Shown: piece by piece, positions 11,576 through 22,186 of the stretch
Numbering within the stretch: the stretch's first letter is position 1
Layout: every line of letters starts with the position of its first letter
DNA from: Malus domestica
Taxonomy: Eukaryota > Streptophyta > Magnoliopsida > Rosales > Rosaceae
DNA length: 64,000 nt
Direction: 5' to 3'
Assembly (NCBI RefSeq): GCF_042453785.1
Contig: NC_091675.1
Span: forward strand, 3,980,501 to 4,044,500
Program-made: the position numbers and the translations under genes
The notes under the pieces: model-generated
Database searches by the model: none
What the model saw: the letters and a program-made list of their open reading frames with translations, nothing else
What the model was told of the DNA's origin: nothing

Positions 11576-11769
11576 GGTTTTTCGGGGCAAATCCCGATTG
11601 AGATTTCCCGCTTGACAAGGTTGATTGTTCTTGATCTTTTTGAAAGTCACTTAAAACTTGAGAACCCCAATTTAAGCATGATGGTGAGAAATCTCCCCGA
11701 GCTTGAAGTGTTATATCTTGGATTCTTGATCGGGTATACATATCAAGGAGTGACTGGTGCCAAGTGTTA
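11570..11769 (+). pseudogene. Fragment of an LRR receptor-like protein (RLP/Cf type) gene
   Basis: The plus frame from about 11570 reads SGFSGQIPIEISRLTRL, then KLENPNLSMMVRNLPELEVL, then a stop at 11767-11769. These are the N-terminal leucine-rich repeats of plant receptor-like proteins of the Cf-9/EIX/RLP12 type (known family pattern: GFSGQIP, ISxLTxLVxLDLS, NLTELxxLYL). A full gene encodes about 1000 residues; only about 65 codons remain, with no start context or downstream LRRs. It abuts GLR copy 3, implying an unequal exchange or patchwork duplication. Confidence 0.75.
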
Positions 11770-12044
11770 GAGATTTCAATAATAAATATATAAATTATAT
11801 ATATACACACACACTAGCCTTTATGCACGCGCGTGCAAAAGGTATTTTTTGAATCACGGCGTGCTACACGCGACTTGCATATTTTAAATGTATTTATATG
11901 CGTAAATTGACAAAAGGAAAGTCAAATATTTGAAGTAAATGAATCACTTAAAATCATGCCAGAAGTAACCTCTCATAAACTAATTAAAGTAGCTGAATTC
12001 ACATAATAAAATCGGTTTCTATAGAATTTACATTAAGAATAGAG

Positions 12045-12330
12045 AAAATAATATTTAATAAACAATTGATTAAAACACATTATTACTAGTCATTGTGAGG
12101 CCAAGCTCACCTCCTCCCATTTAGTGTAGATAATATCGAATGTTAAAAAAAAATTGACAATTAATTTAATCACATTATTATTCACGTGCGAAATACTTTT
12201 TTTATAACTGGCATTACACGCTTTTTAGGATGTTTTGAATGTGTTTAAAAATAAAGAAATTAATATTTAATAAACAATTGATCAGATCATATTATTACTA
12301 GCCTATTGTGAGGTTAAGTCCACCCCAAAA
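12045..12330 (+). repeat. Two copies of a SINE-tail-like segment
   Basis: AATATTTAATAAACAATTGA followed by a region with ATTATTACTAG and TTGTGAGG occurs at about 12047-12110 and 12259-12315. The stretch TTTAGTGTAGATAATATCG plus an A-run (12120-12160) resembles the 3' tail of the SINE at 38050-38224. I read these as truncated SINE-derived copies. Confidence 0.4.
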
Positions 12331-12438
12331 GGGTTTTTATCGGTAAGATGCAGTGATGTGAAAAAATTCTTGAAAACTTGTAGGTTTGTGCAACCCAGCT
12401 ATTAGGCTGAAAGAGCTTCATGAGATGAGATGGGCTCC
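12327..12438 (+). pseudogene. Transposed fragment of the galactosyltransferase last intron and last exon
   Basis: About 112 bp are nearly identical to 24498-24609, spanning the end of intron 6, its acceptor (CTTGTAG) and the first part of exon 7 of the GT31 gene. Similarity stops abruptly inside the exon, before the stop codon. It is therefore a DNA-level copy including intron, not a processed transcript. It cannot encode a product. Confidence 0.8.
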
Positions 12439-13850
12439 ATTTCGAAATGGCGAGGTGTTCTACAGTTTGATAAATTTTGTCATTGACATTACGGTTTAAG
12501 ATTTTTCCTCTTTGTTATTAAAAAAATGAAAAAATCTATTCTAATCCTTCTCTAAGATTACTTTTTGAATAAAACCTTGTTTAAGATTAAAAACTAATTC
12601 TAATCATTGGCATTTAATTGTAATTTAATATTGAATAGGTTAGAATAATTATTGAGTTTTTTGTTTGTAGGTTATATATTGATTCCAATAAACAATAAAA
12701 ATGTTATTTATCATTAATAGTTATTACTAAGTTTCCGTAATAAGAAAAATCATATATTTTTTAGTGTGCGTGATTTTGTCCTTATATATGTATATGCATA
12801 TACGTACGTACATACGTATGTTTAGATACTATAATTAAGTACCGATACATTCGTACCGAAAATGATGTACCGATACATTCGTATCGAAACTTACGAACCA
12901 ATATTTCTATACCTATGAGTACAATAAGGTACCTAAAGTTAATAGTAATGTACCGATATATTCATACCGATACTTCCGTACCTATGAATAAAATAAGGTG
13001 CCGAAAGTTATGTATAAATTATTTTTGTTTTGTTGTTGAATTTTTTTTAATAATAAGAATTTGAATTTTGAATAAATTTGTATATATTAATATGATTGGA
13101 GCACCAAAAAAAACATTAATTATGGATGAGTAAAGAGTTTCGAATGGTAAGTTTAAAAATAAGATATGTGTTATAATTACTTAAATATGGTAAGCTTTAA
13201 AAATAGGGATTAATATTGGATTTTGAAAACCATTCAGGTTAAAATCTAAAAACAATCTTATTGAAGCCCTAAAATTTAAAAGCCTCTTAAAAGAACTCAA
13301 ATTACACTAACATAGAGTACGAATTTGTCAATTTGATATATTATTATTATGATTGAGTTAATGTTTGTTTTAGCGGAAATTACCAACACCTTAAATATGA
13401 TCACGAATTTGTTCTGGTATGAATGAAAGTTCGTGATCATTGCCCTACTCGGATATAGTTGGCCCAAAAAATCATTAACTTAATCATGTTTTACGAATCT
13501 TTTACGTCTAAATTGCTTTCATTGACTCATTACCAATTTTTTTACGTGTGGGAGTGGAACTTACATGCTAAATACGAGACACTAGCAAGATTATTACATA
13601 AGCTGTATGATCGGATCATATTTATGTATATTTTTACTTCAAATTCACTCGTCTTTTCTTAGTTAGTTCCTTATATTTTTGAGCTATTTATGTTATTTTT
13701 GTGTTTATAAGATCTGTTATGTAAAGAAAACAAAAATAGCACAAATAAGATCTATTTACGTTATTTTCATGACTGCTTTCTTTTATTTGCTATTGTCAAT
13801 TTGCTGAGTTATGCTTTCCATATATTTATTTTAAGCACCACATGATTTCA
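12439..13850. other. AT-rich non-coding DNA with degenerate short repeats
   Basis: About 12835-13015 has degenerate repeats around GTACCGATACATTCGTACCG. A small inverted repeat, GATCACGAA...TTCGTGATC, lies at about 13399-13440. The short frame at 13459-13662 matches nothing I know. No gene is supported. Confidence 0.4.
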
Positions 13851-13854
13851 GGTT

Positions 13855-15640
13855 AGTGCTTGCTTGCACACTGGAAAACTTGCTGCCTTGGTAATTTTGG
13901 TCTCTGGAGGAATTGTATTACAAATTTTGGCAGTGTGGTTGGTGAAGCAAATAGAAAACAAAAAGAAACAGAAAATGATAAAAGCAAAGAAACAGGCAGA
14001 CAAAATGGATTAGTGGAAGAATAAAATATAAGAAGCAGTTAAGTGGAGGGGGAGTTGAGCACGGGGGGAATAAACAAAGAGGGTACTGACAGAAAATAAA
14101 AAAGAAAAGGAAATAAGAAGCAGCTTATAGCTGCCTTGGCGGGTCAGCAGCAAGAGGGGGGGATTGGTGGAAGGCAGAGAGCTGCCTTTAGCAGCGAGAC
14201 TGACAGTCCACAGAAGGAAAGAATAGGGGCTGCCATTTGGCAGCTTGAGCAAGGACTGGTCAGCAAGTCAGTAACGAAAGGGAGAGATTAGGTGCTGCCT
14301 TTGGCAGCAAGAGACTGGCGCAGCCAGAGGTTAGTCAAAGTGGGCAGCGTGGGGAGAGATTGACGCGGGGAGAGAAGGCTGGACGAAGAGACAGCTGCCT
14401 TGCGGCAGCAGAAAACCGAGAAGGCACGGGCAGCACAGAAAACTGTGCGGACAGAAGTCAGAGGGAGAGAACCGAGAGCTCTTGCTGCTCTTGGCAGCGT
14501 GAAACAAGGTGACGTGCAGAGGCGGTGGGCAGGAAAGGAAAGCTGCCCTACTGAGGGCAGAACCAGCGTGAGAGCACGGACAGAAACAGAAACAGCAAGC
14601 TTCTACTCTTTCGGTTAAAACTTTCCAACTTATGTTTAATTTCTGGTTTAATTTGATAATAATGTGTAACTAAATTTATTTTGGCTAGAAGTTAATTCAA
14701 GCCATGAATATATTTGTAATATGAATTGATTACCTTCAGTTGTGATTTCTGAGTTGTGATTTAATTTGCTTAACTGCTTGATTTATAACTTATTTTTGTA
14801 TGTCGATTAAGGATGCATACTTAATTTACATGCATGAATTTGATGCTAGAATATAAGTGAATTTCACCTAATCGTTATGAACTTATATTCACAAGTAGTA
14901 AAGGTTGCTAGTCACAATCACGTTAAGTAAATTCTTGGCATAAGTTTCATGCAAATCATAGTAACGAGTGTCTCGTCAATGCTTATGTTTTTCATAGAAC
15001 TTAATGATTCTTGCTTGTATCTCTATTATGCAATTCATGTAGGGAACTTGTAGGGAATGTTTTGGGTTGTCGTATGCAATCATCCAACCCAATAACTTGT
15101 GGAAAAACTGAAGGTTAATTAGTGCAATTCACGGTTAATTTGGGGCATTGAGATTTACAATTTATTGAAAGAACAACTGAAAAATCAATTTAGGTTGCAT
15201 ATGTGTCATGTGTGGAGAAGAACCTTCTAGCTAGTCCGTCATCTATCCTTTCACCTTAATTTCATGTTTTTGTCAATTCTGTAATTTAATTAAGTTTAAT
15301 TTACTTTTCATCAAAACCAAACACCCATCCATTATTAAATTATATTTTTTTGTTAGTTTTCTTTATTGTTAGTCTTTTAATTTAATTTTCGTCCATTTCA
15401 GTTCCTAGTGTCTAATTTGATTGTTTTCATTATTTTAAGTCATTCTAAGTGTGTTTCGAGTTATTAGAGTTTTTAGCCTAGTTTTGTGTCATTGAGTCTT
15501 GTTTAATATTTTTAAATTAATTTAGAATAGATTAGCAATCCCTCCTAATCCCCGGCCTAGAACGATACCCTACTTACATCTATACTACAATTGTCAAAAA
15601 GAGGGTTTAATTTGTGTGTCAAGTAATTCTCGCATCACTG
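13855..15640 (+). mobile_element. Probable LTR-retrotransposon-derived sequence
   Basis: The 3' part (about 15535-15640, AATCCCCGGCC... GATACCC... CTATACTACAATTG... CTCGCATCA) has the look of the 3' end of plant LTRs of Ty3 type. The 5' part (14110-14600) is GC-richer with a row of GCTGCC/GGCAGC hairpins. No gag, polymerase, primer site or target duplication was found, so this may be a solo or truncated LTR. Limits are approximate. Confidence 0.35.
14120..14560. repeat. Row of short GCTGCC...GGCAGC hairpins
   Basis: Short inverted repeats such as GCTGCCATTTGGCAGC (about 14227), GCTGCCTTTGGCAGC (about 14293) and GCTGCCTTGCGGCAGC (about 14393) recur at 50-100 bp spacing, with weaker ones near 14180 and 14476. 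The intervening DNA is unrelated in sequence. Confidence 0.65.
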
Positions 15641-15787
15641 TATTAAATTGAGATTTTAAAAGATTTAATGGAGTTATAAATTCTCACCAAATCTCAAGGT
15701 AAGTAGGTGAAGGATCCTTTTAAAAATCTACCAAAATTCATAACATTTAAAAACCTTTTTGTTGCAGTCATATTTTGAATAGAAATG

Positions 15788-16027
15788 TGATTGTGTAAAT
15801 CCTAAGGAATCTGGGATTGTATCTTATATTCCTATTAGAATTATATTACCTATTAAATGTTGTAATACTAAAGGGAAATGTTTTACCCTTCCTACTACTA
15901 TAAATAATGGCAGAATAGAGTGAATCAAACACACCTCACAATTAAATCAATTTCTCTTCTATCTAATAGTGGCCGGCCCCCTCTCTCTCTAAACTCTAGA
16001 TCGTTCAATCAAATAGGCTTACAACAC
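15788..16027 (+). mobile_element. Solo-LTR-like remnant, family copy 2
   Basis: Reads TGATTGTGTAAATCC ... CTACTACTATAAATAATGG (TATA box) ... GGCTTACAACA. It matches the inverted copy at 4523-4783 over most of its length. No internal retrotransposon region follows, so it is a solo LTR or fragment. A target duplication was not identified. Confidence 0.5.
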
Positions 16028-17084
16028 TTTTCAAATATTTACTATAAAAAAAAAACTTTTTAACGTCCAGACACGGAGCAGAACAATACATATCATTATA
16101 CAAATATACAGTTGGAGGGACATTTGAAAACAAAAAAAATTTCCTCCAATTTTATAATAACATGTGGTGTTCCGCCCTATATCCTGAGCACACTGAAGAA
16201 TCTCACAAATTTGTGATTGACTTCACCCGAAATTTATGAATTTTCAGACTTTACTTGTAACACCTTTCTAATGCTTGTATATACATTGTATCGAGACTCT
16301 CAAATTCTCAATTAGTCTTGTGTAATTTGAAAGCTAATGTGCATATGTAACAAAGAATTTTTTTTTGTCTAAGTGGGTAACTGGTAAGTTCCAAACGCAA
16401 AACTCAAAATAAAAATTCAAGCAAAACAAAGTCGTTTTGTACATACAACAATATTCTATGCTTACCAGTGAGAGATATAAACTTAGGCTACATAATAAGC
16501 GAGCAGTTATAATTAGATATTGAACCTACCGACAAAGTAAGTTTGATCATAAAACCTCTAAAGGTTTTGACTCAAAGAAAAAATGTGACTACAATGACAC
16601 GCAGAATACGTGCAGGAAAAGAGCCCAAAATTGTTTAATAATATAGTCTTAAACAAAAAAGTGACAAAAACACTTTAGCATTTGAGCATTATAATCAAAA
16701 CTGTTCATTATCTTTATCATTATTTAAAAATTATATCAGCAAAAAATCATTCAATTTAAAGATCAGTACATGGTAAACCAATTAACGGTCTTGATAACAA
16801 GTACATTTCTTATGATGAACCATTTATTTGTTTTGTGCATATTAATAGCTAAAAGATCTTCAAATTGAGTAATTTTTTGCATATATCATATTTAGGCGAT
16901 AATAAAGAAAAATGAACGATTTCAATTATCATGTTTGTATAATAAGAATTCATAAATCGTAAGTAGAATAACAAGTGAATGATTCTAATTATGATATTTA
17001 TATGATAAAAGTTCATAAATCGTAACTGAAATAACAGTCAGTCTCCAAAAAGACACAAGCCGGAACCTGTTTTCCTCACAAGCC
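16028..17084. other. AT-rich intergenic DNA
   Basis: I see no gene. ATAAGAATTCATAAATCGTAA and a close variant occur about 80 bp apart near 16940-17030, a minor duplication. Confidence 0.4.
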
Positions 17085-17087
17085 TAA

Positions 17088-17319
17088 GGGCTCGTTTGGA
17101 TGTGCTTTTAAAATGACTGAAAGCGTTTTAGAGAAAATATTTTTAGGTTACAAAAGTACTTTAAGTGCTTTTTGCAAGAAGCATTAGTTACGTGCTTCTT
17201 CCAGGAAGCACTTTAAGTGATTTTCCATGATTTTCTTGCATTTTTACTAAGGAGTGGTTCCAAAAATATTTTCATCAAAAGCGCTTTTAGTTATTTTAAA
17301 AACACATACAAACGAGCTC
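17088..17319. mobile_element. 232-bp Tourist-like MITE (PIF/Harbinger) with TAA duplication
   Basis: Begins GGGCTCGTTTGGATGTG and ends with the inverse (CACATACAAACGAGCTC), inverted over about 40 bp. TAA flanks both ends (17085-17087, 17320-17322). A 3-bp TWA duplication with a GGGC-type end is the signature of PIF/Harbinger MITEs. It carries no gene. Confidence 0.8.
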
Positions 17320-17396
17320 TAAATCGTTCGCGAATCATCTCACAGACTCACACTCATCTATATATAGCAACTCACCATCTTTTTAATTTACTTTTA

Positions 17397-17863
17397 GAGT
17401 AAATTGTAGCTATGGTCCCTTAACTTTAATTCAATTGGAGCAATGGTCCCTCAACTAAAAATCTATTATCTTTGGTCCCTCAACTTATCAAAACGTGAAG
17501 CTATGGTCCCTCAACTAAAAATCCATTACCATTGGTCCCTGAACTTTAATTCAAGTGGAGAAATGGTCTTTTAACTTTAATCCAATTGTAGCAATGGTCC
17601 TTACAATATAACTCGTTTTGACAAATTTTTTGACATAGTTGACGAAAAGAACCATAATTATACACTTTGATGAGTTGAGGGACCCTAATTATATAAATGG
17701 TCATTCCAACATAGCTTATTTTGACACAATTTTGACAAAATTGATGAAAATGACTATAGCTACACATTTTGATAAGTTAAGGGACCAATGGTAATGAGTT
17801 TTTAGTTGAAGGATTATTACTCCAATTTAATTAAAATTGAGGGACCATTTGTACAATTTACTC
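17397..17863. mobile_element. 467-bp MULE-type MITE with a perfect 10-bp duplication
   Basis: Inverted ends start GAGTAAATTG and extend over more than 60 bp, carrying repeated ATGGTCCCTCAACT phrases. TTTACTTTTA occurs directly before (17387-17396) and after (17864-17873). A 9-11 bp duplication with long inverted ends fits Mutator-like elements. It ends about 30 bp from the zinc-response motif upstream of the ZIP4 gene. Confidence 0.85.
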
Positions 17864-17894
17864 TTTACTTTTACCTTCCAAAAATGTGCGATAA

Positions 17895-17904
17895 ATGTCG
17901 ACAC
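17895..17904. promoter_or_regulatory. Zinc-deficiency response element (ZDRE) upstream of ZIP4
   Basis: ATGTCGACAC is an exact match to the palindromic consensus RTGTCGACAY bound by the bZIP19/bZIP23 zinc-sensing factors in Arabidopsis, whose targets include ZIP4. It lies 640 bp before the ZIP4 start codon. I found no second exact match near the gene. Confidence 0.75.
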
Positions 17905-17992
17905 TCTCCCGCGCGCTCGTACTTTAGCACGAAGTCGCGACCCCAACGCCTCCACCTCTCTCGCGCTCCCTCCCTTTCGTCCAAAAGTGACG

Positions 17993-17998
<6 letters not shown>

Positions 17999-18024
<26 letters not shown>
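17999..18024. repeat. (CT)n microsatellite in the ZIP4 leader or promoter
   Basis: CT dinucleotide run, with shorter CT runs at 18060 and 18240; CT-rich leaders are common in plant genes. Confidence 0.85.
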
Positions 18025-18028
<4 letters not shown>

Positions 18029-18365
18029 CATCTCCTCTCTCTGTAATATTTGTATATATCTCTCTCTCTCCCAACACGCCATGACCGAACTCGTCTCCTC
18101 CGCCTGATCGAAAGAAATCAACTCTATCGGGATTCGTGTTCGGCAATCAGATCATCAGTTTTCACAAGATTCTATCTTTTATAAAACCCAGGAAAACAAA
18201 ACCCACATACTACTATTCCCATGTTGTTCATTGAGGTTCTCTCTCTCTCTCTCGATTTCCCCGTTTCTCTGCAATTCTCTGATTCAAACGCTGCGTTTTT
18301 GTGTAGGATCTCTGGCCCTTGCTCTGCCCTCCAGGTTTCCTGGAAAAGTCTCGGCTTTTCAAAGG

Positions 18366-18527
18366 TAATTACTAATTAATTTCATCTTCCACTCCGAAAA
18401 TCCCAATTGGGATTTCTGAAATCGAATTAAATTAATATTAAACCCTAATTAACAAATTAAAGAACAAGAACAAGTCTCGAGTTTCTAAAATCTGTTTTGT
18501 TTTTGCAATTCTGTTGCTCAAAACAGA
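18366..18527 (+). other. Candidate 5'-UTR intron of ZIP4
   Basis: CAAAG|GTAATTAC at 18366 and CAAAACAG|AGTCCC at 18527 would make an AT-rich intron 16 bp before the ATG. The sites fit the plant consensus but transcript evidence is needed. Confidence 0.35.
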
Positions 18528-18543
18528 GTCCCTTTTGCAGTCC

Positions 18544-20069
18544 ATGTCCAACACGAGCTGCGAGAGCGCGGAGCTCGAGGCCTGCCGCGACGAGTCGGCG
18601 GCGCTCGTCCTCAAGCTAATCGCTGTCGCCTCGATTCTCGTCGCAGGAGTCGTCGGAGTCGCAATTCCCCTAGTCGGTAGGAACCGCAGCTTTCTTCGCA
18701 CCGACGGCAGCCTCTTCGTCTCCGCCAAGGCCTTCGCCGCCGGCGTAATTCTTGCCACCGGGTTCGTCCACATGCTTTCGGGCGGGTCAGACGCCCTGAA
18801 CAACCCCTGCCTACCCGAATTCCCCTGGACCAAGTTCCCCTTCTCCGGTTTTTTCGCCATGATGGCCTCGCTTGCCACGTTGCTCGTTGACTTTGTTGGG
18901 ACCCAGTATTACGAGAGGAAACAGAGGAAGGCACGGCCCGCCGAGAACCAGGTACGCGTCGGGTCGGATGACCCGGAGATTGTGGCGCGTGTGGGTCCGG
19001 GGCAGCCGGCGAAAGAGTGGAATGGGATTGTGTTTGGGGAAGAGGAAGGCGGAGGGATGCACATTGTGGGGATGCATGCGCACGCGGCGCACCATAGACA
19101 CAGCCACGCGCATGGGCAGGTAGCATGTGATGGGCACGTGACGAGGGAACCCGAACAGAGCCACGGGCACGATTCGCACGGACACGGGCACGGACATTCT
19201 CACGGGTTCGGGGATGATGACGAGGATGGTGGTGTTCGGCACGTCGTCGTTTCCCAGGTATTACGGCCTTTACATTTGTTTGCGCGTAAATTATTGCTCT
19301 TTAATGTGGCGCTGAAAAGAATGTAGCTTTTTTAACTTTTGTGGCTTAGGGTGTTTCGCTTGTCTACTTCGCACAGTAAAGGCAAGTGCATTTTTGTTCG
19401 CCACCATCGAATGTCAATTTAACTTCGAGATTTATGTAATTTCGAGATTTATATTTATCTATTATATAAATTTTGAAATTTAAATCTATTAAAAGGTAAT
19501 AAATAAGACAGTGAACTTCAGTGGAATGAGTAATAACATTTTGTAAAGGTTATGTGTCATTTTGCCACGTGTCATGTGAAACTATCTACTAATCTTGGTC
19601 GAGTGGGCCTACTCATGGTAATGGTGTTCTTGGAGGTCAAAGACTCAAAACATGAACTGAAAGGTATTAACCTTTGTGGTTATGGTGACACATTCACTAT
19701 TTGGATTGATTTGGGCAAGTTCTCTCTCTAATTTAAGGGCCATGAATCAATCGCATTTACTGAGCTAATCTTAGTAATGAATGTCTACTTGTATGTGCAA
19801 CTGATTTTAGTAATGTTCTTTATTTAAAAATATAAACGCTTAAAAAAGAAAGCAAAATAATAAAAATAAGAACGGCATCTCGAATATAAAAGTTAATCTC
19901 ATTAAGTTGATTAAACCTCTCAAACTTTTTCATGCCGATGGCATCCATGTGGAAGGATATGGGCAGTTGAGATTGGAATTGTCTGGTCCGGGTTTTAATT
20001 TCTTTCCTCTGTTGCCTCTAATAATATGAACAAAAATTTTGTTTAACATAGCATTGTGCTAAATTACTA

Positions 20070-20122
<53 letters not shown>

Positions 20123-20967
20123 GGAGCTTAAGGGGAGGGATCCCCATTTTTTTTGAAAAAATGGGGACACGCTCCCCACCGTTAGATTGACTTTAATGAA
20201 ATTGTGTGGTTGAGATTAAAACACAGGCCATAGAATCTCAACCACAGGATTTCATTTAATTCAAATCCAACGGTGGGGAGCGTGTCCCCATTTTTTTTGA
20301 AAAAATGGGGATCCCTCCCCTTAAGCAATTCCTATATATATATATATGCATCTGAAATATTATGTCGTCATACTATCTTTGAGTATGAGTTATTGAAATT
20401 TCATCTTGTTTATTAAATGTTAGGATCAGTTACGCTCGTTGACTAATCTAGACATTCATGCTTGTGGGTGGATTGTTAGTGTAGAGGTGTTATATATTGT
20501 TTTTTGTGCAGATTTTGGAACTTGGGATTGTATCACATTCAGTGATCATAGGCTTATCACTGGGAGTTTCAGAGAGCCCATGCACCATAAGACCCTTGGT
20601 TGCAGCATTGTCATTCCATCAGTTCTTTGAAGGTTTTGCACTCGGAGGCTGCATATCTCAAGCACAATTCAAGACCCTATCAGCAACCCTAATGGCCTGC
20701 TTTTTTGCCGTCACAACTCCGCTCGGGATAGGCGTTGGGACTGCCATTTCCTCATTCTACAACCCGTACAGTCCGGGAGCTTTGGTCGCAGAAGGCATCT
20801 TGGATTCCATGTCGGCCGGAATTCTGGTGTACATGGCCTTGGTTGACCTAATTGCTGCTGATTTTCTAAGTAAGAGGATGAGATGCGATTTCAGGCTCCA
20901 AGTTGTATCTTATTGCTGTCTCTTTGTTGGAGCGGGATTGATGTCATTACTTGCAATTTGGGCTTAA
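18544..20967 (+). CDS. ZIP4: Zinc transporter of the ZIP family (ZIP4 type), 2 exons
   Basis: Plasma-membrane importer of zinc and related divalent metals. Exons 18544-19257 and 20512-20967 (GT/AG) give 389 residues, usual for plant ZIPs. The start is the ATG at 18544, giving [20 protein letters not shown], which matches the ZIP4/ZIP9 branch. Visible features: three N-terminal membrane segments (first about 22-44); a long cytosolic loop rich in His-Gly pairs (about residues 172-222); exon 2 opening with the ZIP signature [10 protein letters not shown] (H247) and HQFFEG (H274, E278), which supply metal-binding residues; five C-terminal membrane segments ending LAIWA. Exon 1 is very GC-rich, which creates long false antisense frames. 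An exact ZDRE upstream predicts induction by zinc shortage. The 1.25 kb intron contains a TA microsatellite and a foldback MITE. Confidence 0.95.
20063..20119. repeat. (AT)n microsatellite in the ZIP4 intron
   Basis: Long AT dinucleotide run interrupted by the foldback MITE and resuming at about 20333. Confidence 0.9.
20120..20332. mobile_element. Foldback MITE in the ZIP4 intron
   Basis: Two arms of about 95 bp are inverted copies (GCTTAAGGGGAGGGATCCCC ... with GGGGACACGCTCCCCACCGTT) around a spacer of roughly 20 bp. The element sits inside a TA repeat, so a TA duplication (Tc1/mariner style) is plausible but cannot be proven there. Confidence 0.7.
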
Positions 20968-22186
20968 TTAGTTTCTTTGTTTTTTGGTTGGTTAATGTTT
21001 TAGTAATCCAAGTGAAATTTTGAAATTCTTTCCACTTGGTTTCTGTGATAGGGAAGAGAGGTGAGAGATTAAGAGGGGGATTTTCCTACATGCTTGCAGA
21101 TTAGTTGTAGTCTTTCTAATTGTTACGGCTCAAATGTAATATAGAATCTCCATTACCTTTCTCAAAAAAACAAGAAAACAAAACAAAGTGTCTCTAATGC
21201 AATTCTTCTCCACCCTTTCAGGGCTGAGAAGAAAATTTATTGAGGCATTTCAGCCTAGGCATCATCGTGTGATTCATCAATACTATGGATCGAACCTAGA
21301 ACATGCCGTATGAAATACGAGTCTGGAATTCGTCCCAACAACTAGGCCACCATCTACTATTGAAAATTGATTTTATTTATTTAATTTTCAGTCCAAACTA
21401 CATTCACTAATCTAATGATTCTTAAAACAATTTAACTTATCTTTTTTTTTAATTAATTAACTTTAGAAAATTGGCTAAGATAAATTTAAAAATCACAATG
21501 GTGAAAACTTAGTATTCACAAATTTGTGTATCTATCATTTTTAGCCGGTTTTTAATTATGTTCCGTGTGATACGTACAACTCATATCAATAACATGTCGA
21601 TTGTATTATGTCATTGATACATCATCAAGAATATCATGTTAAGCTTGTATTTTGTAAAAAGACATTTTGCACCGAGATATATGTGAATAATATGTCATTG
21701 ATACAGCATCAACAGAAAAAACAAAGAAAAACTAATGAAAATGACTTGAAAACTTTGAGTTTGAATGATAATGACAAAATAAATGGTAAAATAAATAGTA
21801 CAAAATTTAATTTTTTTAGTGTAAAAATGTAACTTTTCGTTAAAAACTACGAACTTGTTGTTAAAACTCCAAAAAAAACCAACCGTCTTGCACAGAGAAG
21901 AGAACTCTGGAAGAAGAAACTGAAAAATGGAAAACCAGTTGGAGTTGGTAATGAAAAACCAAAACTGATAGAAAGAAAAGTAAATGAAAAAAAACCCCAA
22001 AAAGAAGGAAGGCAAAGGGAAACTGAAAGGGACTTGAATGGTGACTTCCAACCTCAAATTTCTTTCAACTCACCGAAAGTTTCAGACTTTGCAACTGAAT
22101 AATAGATTGCGACTTGAGTCTCACTCTTCACCCTCTAACCCTGAGATCTAGGAAACCTCACTCACAAACTGTTCCAAGTGATTAAA
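20968..22186. other. ZIP4 3' flank and intergenic DNA
   Basis: Contains the ZIP4 3' UTR, the SINE-like element at 21240-21360 and otherwise AT-rich DNA. The minus frame 21695-22057 and plus frame 21608-21832 look like chance frames in A/T-rich sequence. Confidence 0.4.
21240..21360 (-). mobile_element. tRNA-derived SINE-like element
   Basis: On the minus strand it starts GGTGGCCTAGTTGTTGGGA (A-box-like) and contains GGTTCGATCC (plus-strand 21287-21296), an exact RNA polymerase III B box, about 60 bp later. Length and box spacing fit a plant SINE. The 3' tail and target duplications were not clear, so limits are approximate. Confidence 0.5.

Noticed and set aside
12835..13015. Possible CRISPR-like or satellite array around GTACCGATACATTCG
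   Set aside because: Repeats are degenerate, irregularly spaced and few; CRISPR arrays are not expected in plant nuclear DNA.
4523..16027. The inverted copies at 4523-4783 and 15788-16027 as the two LTRs of one element
   Set aside because: They are in opposite orientation and flank ordinary genes, so they are independent insertions of one family.
18514..18543. Earlier start for ZIP4 at 18514
   Set aside because: The codon there is TTG, not ATG; the first in-frame ATG is 18544 and matches the expected N-terminus.
18438..19242. Several antisense frames over ZIP4 exon 1
   Set aside because: Exon 1 is very GC-rich, which removes stops on the opposite strand; the sense frame has full ZIP homology.
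22178..22186. Earlier start for the galactosyltransferase at 22178
   Set aside because: The codon is GTG; plant nuclear genes start at ATG, the next in-frame one being 22187.
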